Assembly (NCBI GenBank): GCA_003221985.1
Contig: QHUQ01000133.1
Coordinates: 1-16,734 of the forward strand
Length of the DNA stretch: 16,734 nt
Reading direction: 5' to 3'
Source: Gemmatimonadota bacterium
GTDB lineage: Bacteria; Gemmatimonadota; Gemmatimonadetes; Gemmatimonadales; GWC2-71-9
Numbering within the stretch: position 1 is the stretch's first letter; every line of letters starts with the position of its first letter. Made by a program: the position numbers and the translations under genes. Below the pieces are notes generated by a model that was not told where the DNA came from, ran no database searches, and saw only the letters and a list, made by a program, of their open reading frames with translations. Positions 14,236 through 16,734 of this stretch are shown piece after piece.

Positions 14236-15432
14236 CTACGTCGATACCCGGTTTCGGCCAGCCTCCTTGGCTCTGTAGAGGGCCTTATCCGCCGCCTGCA
14301 CGACCTGATCAGGAGACGTGTTTCGGTGGTTGCGCTCGGCCACGCCGATGCTCACGGTGATCGTGATCGCCTGGCGGCTCTTCCTGCCTTTATCGGTCTT
14401 GGGCTTCACGCGGGGCCGGAACCGCCGGCGCATCGTGAAGTGACTCGTTTCCACCGTCTCGCGCAGCTCCTCGAGATGCGGCAAACACTCATCCTGGCCC
14501 TTGCCGGGGAAGACGAGCGCGAACTCCTCTCCCCCGTACCGGTAGGCGGTCCCGCCGCCCGGCGCCTGCGCCAGCCGCGCGGCGACCAGCCGCAGCACGT
14601 GGTCACCCGCGTCATGGCCGTACGTGTCGTTGAAGCGCTTGAAGTGGTCCACGTCCACCATGGCGACGCTGAACTGGCCGCTCAGCCGCGGCAGCGCCTC
14701 GTTCAAGGCGCGCCTCCCCGGGAGCTCGGTCAGCCCGTCGCGGTACGCCATCATGTACGAGGATTCGATCACCGCCACGACGAGGATCAAGCCCGCGGTC
14801 GACAGCCACAGCTCCTGACCGGGTCCCGCGGCCGGCCACGACAGCACCGCGAACACCGCGGCGAGGCTGTACAAGTAGCCGCGCACCGGCGATTGCGGCT
14901 CGCGGAACCAGGCCATGGTCAGCAACACGCCGATGGCGAGGAAGGCAATGATCGCGGGCTGCTGGACCGGGGTCCAGGCGGTGAAGCGGGCCGGCAGCAA
15001 GTGGGTCGTCAGGAACTTGAGACTCTGGACCGGAAACGACCGTGCGAGAAATACGACGCACATCACCTGCACGCCGAGCAACACCCAGCGCAGCAGGCCG
15101 GCCGCCGTGAGGGTGCCGCGCTCGGGCAGCAGCGCGACCAGCGCGAGGTTGATCGGGAGCAGGAATGCCAGGGCGTGGAAGTAGGTGCGGTCACGCGGTG
15201 TGTCGAGGCCGTTCAGGAGGACGTATTCCGTGAGCGCGAGCAGCGCGATCGCGAACACCAGCCGCGAGCGATTGAAGCGCCAGCCCAGCAGCAGCGCGGC
15301 GGCGAGGACGGTGAAAGGGAACACGGTCGCCAGGCCCGCGGCGGTGCCCCGCAGCGACGGCATCGTGACGAGCAGTGCCGCCGCGACGAGAATCGGCACT
15401 TCGGGCACGAATTTGGAAACGAAGCGTTTCAT
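14236..15432 (-). CDS. Membrane-bound diguanylate cyclase (GGEEF)
   Basis: A 398-residue protein: about seven or more membrane segments (roughly 12-225) and a C-terminal GGDEF domain that makes c-di-GMP from two GTP. The domain shows MAYRDGLTELPGRRALNEAL (228-247), metal-binding VDVDHFKRFNDTYGHDAGD (259-277) and signature GGEEF (300-304). The product-inhibition I-site (RxxD before the signature) is replaced by PGGG, so feedback control is likely absent. A basic insert of about 20 residues (335-354) precedes TVSIGVAE. The ATG at 15432 is preferred over a GTG at 15495, because the longer form would start inside the promoter of the divergent tRNA-Glu gene and adds residues unlike a leader; neither start has a ribosome site. 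It is the first gene of the block running into ppk1. Confidence 0.9.
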   Translation of the reverse strand: MKRFVSKFVPEVPILVAAALLVTMPSLRGTAAGLATVFPFTVLAAALLLGWRFNRSRLVFAIALLALTEYVLLNGLDTPRDRTYFHALAFLLPINLALVALLPERGTLTAAGLLRWVLLGVQVMCVVFLARSFPVQSLKFLTTHLLPARFTAWTPVQQPAIIAFLAIGVLLTMAWFREPQSPVRGYLYSLAAVFAVLSWPAAGPGQELWLSTAGLILVVAVIESSYMMAYRDGLTELPGRRALNEALPRLSGQFSVAMVDVDHFKRFNDTYGHDAGDHVLRLVAARLAQAPGGGTAYRYGGEEFALVFPGKGQDECLPHLEELRETVETSHFTMRRRFRPRVKPKTDKGRKSRQAITITVSIGVAERNHRNTSPDQVVQAADKALYRAKEAGRNRVST

Positions 15433-15487
15433 CGGGCCAGTAACGGTACGTATCAAACGGGGAAGGTCAACTGCGGATGTCGCCGGG

Positions 15488-15517
15488 TTGACCACCTGTG
15501 CGCGGACTGGCGATATT
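15488..15517 (+). promoter_or_regulatory. Sigma-70-type promoter for the tRNA-Glu pair
   Basis: TTGACC at 15488-15493 (five of six matches to the -35 box) and GATATT at 15512-15517 (four of six to the -10 box) are 18 bases apart. Transcription would begin near 15524, about nine bases before the first tRNA. Inferred from the match and position only. Confidence 0.55.
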
Positions 15518-15532
15518 CACCCGCCCCGCCAT

Positions 15533-15605
15533 GGCGGTATCGTCTAGGGGACTAGGACGGAGCCCTCTCAAGGCTCAAACACGGGTTCGAATCCCGTTAC
15601 CGCTA
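15533..15605 (+). tRNA. tRNA-Glu (CTC)
   Basis: Acceptor GGCGGTA pairs with TACCGCT (first pair G-T), then TC-GTCTA as in bacterial tRNA-Glu, anticodon stem GAGCC/GGCTC with loop CTCTCAA giving anticodon CTC, T arm ACGGG-TTCGAAT-CCCGT, and discriminator A. CCA is not encoded. Six bases separate it from the next tRNA. Confidence 0.95.
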
Positions 15606-15611
15606 CTCGTC

Positions 15612-15683
15612 GCCCCCATCGTCTAACGGCTAGGACACCACTCTTTCAAGGTGGGAACAGGGGTTCGATTCCCCTTGGGGGCA
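15612..15683 (+). tRNA. tRNA-Glu (TTC)
   Basis: Acceptor GCCCCCA pairs with TGGGGGC, D arm as in tRNA-Glu, anticodon stem CCACT/GGTGG with loop CTTTCAA giving anticodon TTC, T arm AGGGG-TTCGATT-CCCCT, and discriminator A. CCA is not encoded. Its last base directly abuts the stop codon of the convergent diguanylate cyclase gene. It probably shares a transcript with tRNA-Glu(CTC). Confidence 0.96.
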
Positions 15684-16499
15684 CTACTCTTCGTCGTCGT
15701 ACTCCCGCTGTACGACGCAGTTGCCGCCTGAATTCTTCGCCGCATACAACGCATGATCGGCGACCAGCATCAGCTGCGGGCTGGACGCCTGCGCCGCATC
15801 GCGGGGCAGCTCCACCAGCCCGCCGCTCACGGTCACCATCATCGAGGCGTTCTCGACCAGATTGCGCCGAATGCGCGTCGCCACGATGAGTCCCGCGACG
15901 GCATCCGTATCCGGCAGGATGATGGCGAATTCATCGCCGCCGAGGCGGGCGGCTATGTCGGTGCCACGCAAGCTTTTCTGGATGGCGAGGGCGACGCGGC
16001 CCAGTGCCTGGTCGCCCGCATGATGGCCCCAGCGGTCGTTCAAGAGCTTGAGGCGATCGACGTCGATGAGCAGCAGTGAGAGCGGCGCCCCGTAGCGGCG
16101 GCAGCGCGCGATTTCCCGCGTCATCGTCGCATCGAAGTGGTAGCGGTTGAACAGGCCGGTCAGCGGGTCCGTCACCGAACGGTGCTCCAGCCGCTCGAGC
16201 GCCGCGTGCTCCACGATCGTGGGTGAGACGAGGTCGCCGCTGATGTTCAGCATGTAATCCACGGCCGCGACGACGGCGCCGACGTTGCGTCCGAGGCGCG
16301 AGCCGAGCTCGCGGCGGTGCGCTTCGATCGCCGCCGCACGTTCGGCGGCTTCGGTCTCGCTCAGCCGGGCGTGGGGGAAGACGCGCTGCAGGGGCAGCGC
16401 CCCGCCTGCCACGGCGACCGCGATAGCGCGGCGGTCGGCCCCGGTGCGGCGCTCCAGCCCGCTGCGACGCTCGTCCACGGGATTACCAGCCGATGGCAT
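15684..16499 (-). CDS. Soluble diguanylate cyclase (GGDEF with I-site)
   Basis: A 271-residue cytoplasmic protein without membrane segments. The N-terminus carries ERRSGLERRTGADRR (10-24), an Arg-rich repeat often seen before GGDEF or PilZ domains. A helical region (about 45-108) leads to the GGDEF domain: SVTDPLTGLFNRYHFDATM (108-126), IDVDRLKLLNDRWGHHAGD (145-163), the I-site R178-G-T-D181 and GGDEF at 187-191. All catalytic residues and the product-inhibition site are present, so it should be an active, feedback-limited c-di-GMP synthase, unlike the membrane cyclase nearby, which lacks the I-site. The ATG at 16499 has no Shine-Dalgarno sequence and lies 27 bases after the stop of the TPR-like gene, so translation may depend on that gene. 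The acidic tail ends against tRNA-Glu(TTC). Confidence 0.93.
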   Translation of the reverse strand: MPSAGNPVDERRSGLERRTGADRRAIAVAVAGGALPLQRVFPHARLSETEAAERAAAIEAHRRELGSRLGRNVGAVVAAVDYMLNISGDLVSPTIVEHAALERLEHRSVTDPLTGLFNRYHFDATMTREIARCRRYGAPLSLLLIDVDRLKLLNDRWGHHAGDQALGRVALAIQKSLRGTDIAARLGGDEFAIILPDTDAVAGLIVATRIRRNLVENASMMVTVSGGLVELPRDAAQASSPQLMLVADHALYAAKNSGGNCVVQREYDDEE

Positions 16500-16530
16500 A
16501 GTTCGAGAGCGTGTGGTGCTGGAAACTCAT
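16483..16530 (-). CDS. Possible 15-codon coupling ORF
   Basis: An ATG at 16530 overlaps the stop of the TPR-like gene as ATGA and opens a 15-residue frame (MSFQHHTLSNYAIGW), closed by TAA at 16483-16485. It runs past the ATG of the soluble diguanylate cyclase gene in another frame. It might carry ribosomes from one gene to the next, or be a chance frame or the trace of a frameshift that moved the cyclase start. Evidence is positional only. Confidence 0.25.
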   Translation of the reverse strand: MSFQHHTLSNYAIGW

Positions 16531-16734
16531 GCCGTCTCCAGCAATGCGTCGAGCTTGTCGATTTCCGCGCGTGCCGACAGCCGTTGGAACGAGGAGCGGG
16601 CACGCTGGGCGGCAGCCTTCCCGGCGGTCGCGTCGCCCCGCTGGATCAGCAGGTGCGCGAGATCGCGCTCCGCCATCGCGAGCAGCAGGGGACGGCCGTG
16701 CTGGGTGGCGCGATCGATGACGTCGCGCAGCAGC
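16527..16734 (-). CDS. TPR-like protein, C-terminal end only (5' partial)
   Basis: Only the last 68 or so codons are in the window; the gene begins beyond the right edge. The translation is helical and Ala-, Leu- and Arg-rich, with LAMAERDLAHLLIQRGDATA near the middle and AAQRARSSFQRLSARAEIDK near the end. This pattern matches the final tetratricopeptide repeat of large ATPase, kinase or regulator proteins with TPR tails. The full protein cannot be identified. The stop TGA at 16527-16529 is 27 bases from the start of the diguanylate cyclase gene, so the two are probably one transcript. Confidence 0.65.
   Translation of the reverse strand, partial: LLRDVIDRATQHGRPLLLAMAERDLAHLLIQRGDATAGKAAAQRARSSFQRLSARAEIDKLDALLETA

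Noticed and set aside
15433..15495. GTG start at 15495 for the membrane cyclase
   Set aside because: It would place coding sequence next to and into the predicted tRNA-Glu promoter region, has no ribosome site, and adds 21 residues without a leader character. Kept only as an alternative.
13309..15555. 748-residue open frame on the plus strand
   Set aside because: It is antisense to the kinase-like gene and the membrane diguanylate cyclase, both of which have recognisable motifs. Its translation is His-, Arg- and Gln-rich with no domain, a typical shadow in high-GC DNA.

Overview
The window is high-GC, densely coded bacterial DNA with short spacers, many small secreted lipoproteins, GTG starts, four-base ATGA overlaps and scattered single tRNA genes. 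Lipoprotein-rich content, a BamA/Omp85-like barrel and a CHRD protein point to a Gram-negative. My best guess is Gemmatimonadota or a similar soil phylum; this is inferred from gene style, since no rRNA or marker gene is present. I see no insertion sequence, prophage, CRISPR array or origin. No stretch above 300 bases lacks a gene.

Layout. (1) 1-2496: a PQQ sugar/sorbosone dehydrogenase-like protein, cut at its 5' end by the window edge, converges on a lipoprotein gene whose stop it overlaps. A CPBP intramembrane protease lies upstream of that lipoprotein gene. (2) 2539-6130: an outer-membrane protein with a BamA-like C-terminal barrel, then an APC amino-acid permease. (3) 6194-7680 (minus strand): a two-gene lipoprotein unit, one a small conserved lipoprotein and the other collagen-like, joined by an ATGA overlap. 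(4) 7725-9386: a fold-type IV aminotransferase/aminodeoxychorismate lyase-like enzyme, tRNA-His(GTG), tRNA-Trp(CCA), and a CHRD-domain lipoprotein with a strong ribosome site and a clear hairpin after it. (5) 15432-9460 (minus strand): a tight four-gene block, in order a membrane diguanylate cyclase, a secreted kinase-fold-like protein, polyphosphate kinase 1 with a 178-residue N-terminal extension, and a TIG/beta-propeller lipoprotein. (6) 15488-16734: a promoter and two tandem tRNA-Glu genes (CTC, TTC) abut a soluble diguanylate cyclase gene, which follows the 3' end of a TPR-like gene.

The most interesting signals are the apparent fusion of a degenerate Nudix-like domain to PPK1, the coupling of c-di-GMP synthesis and polyphosphate genes in one block, and four intergenic spacers each built from a different short repeated word. 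One of those arrays supplies the last two Arg codons and the stop of both convergent genes that flank it. Family names come from reading the protein sequences; no database search was possible.
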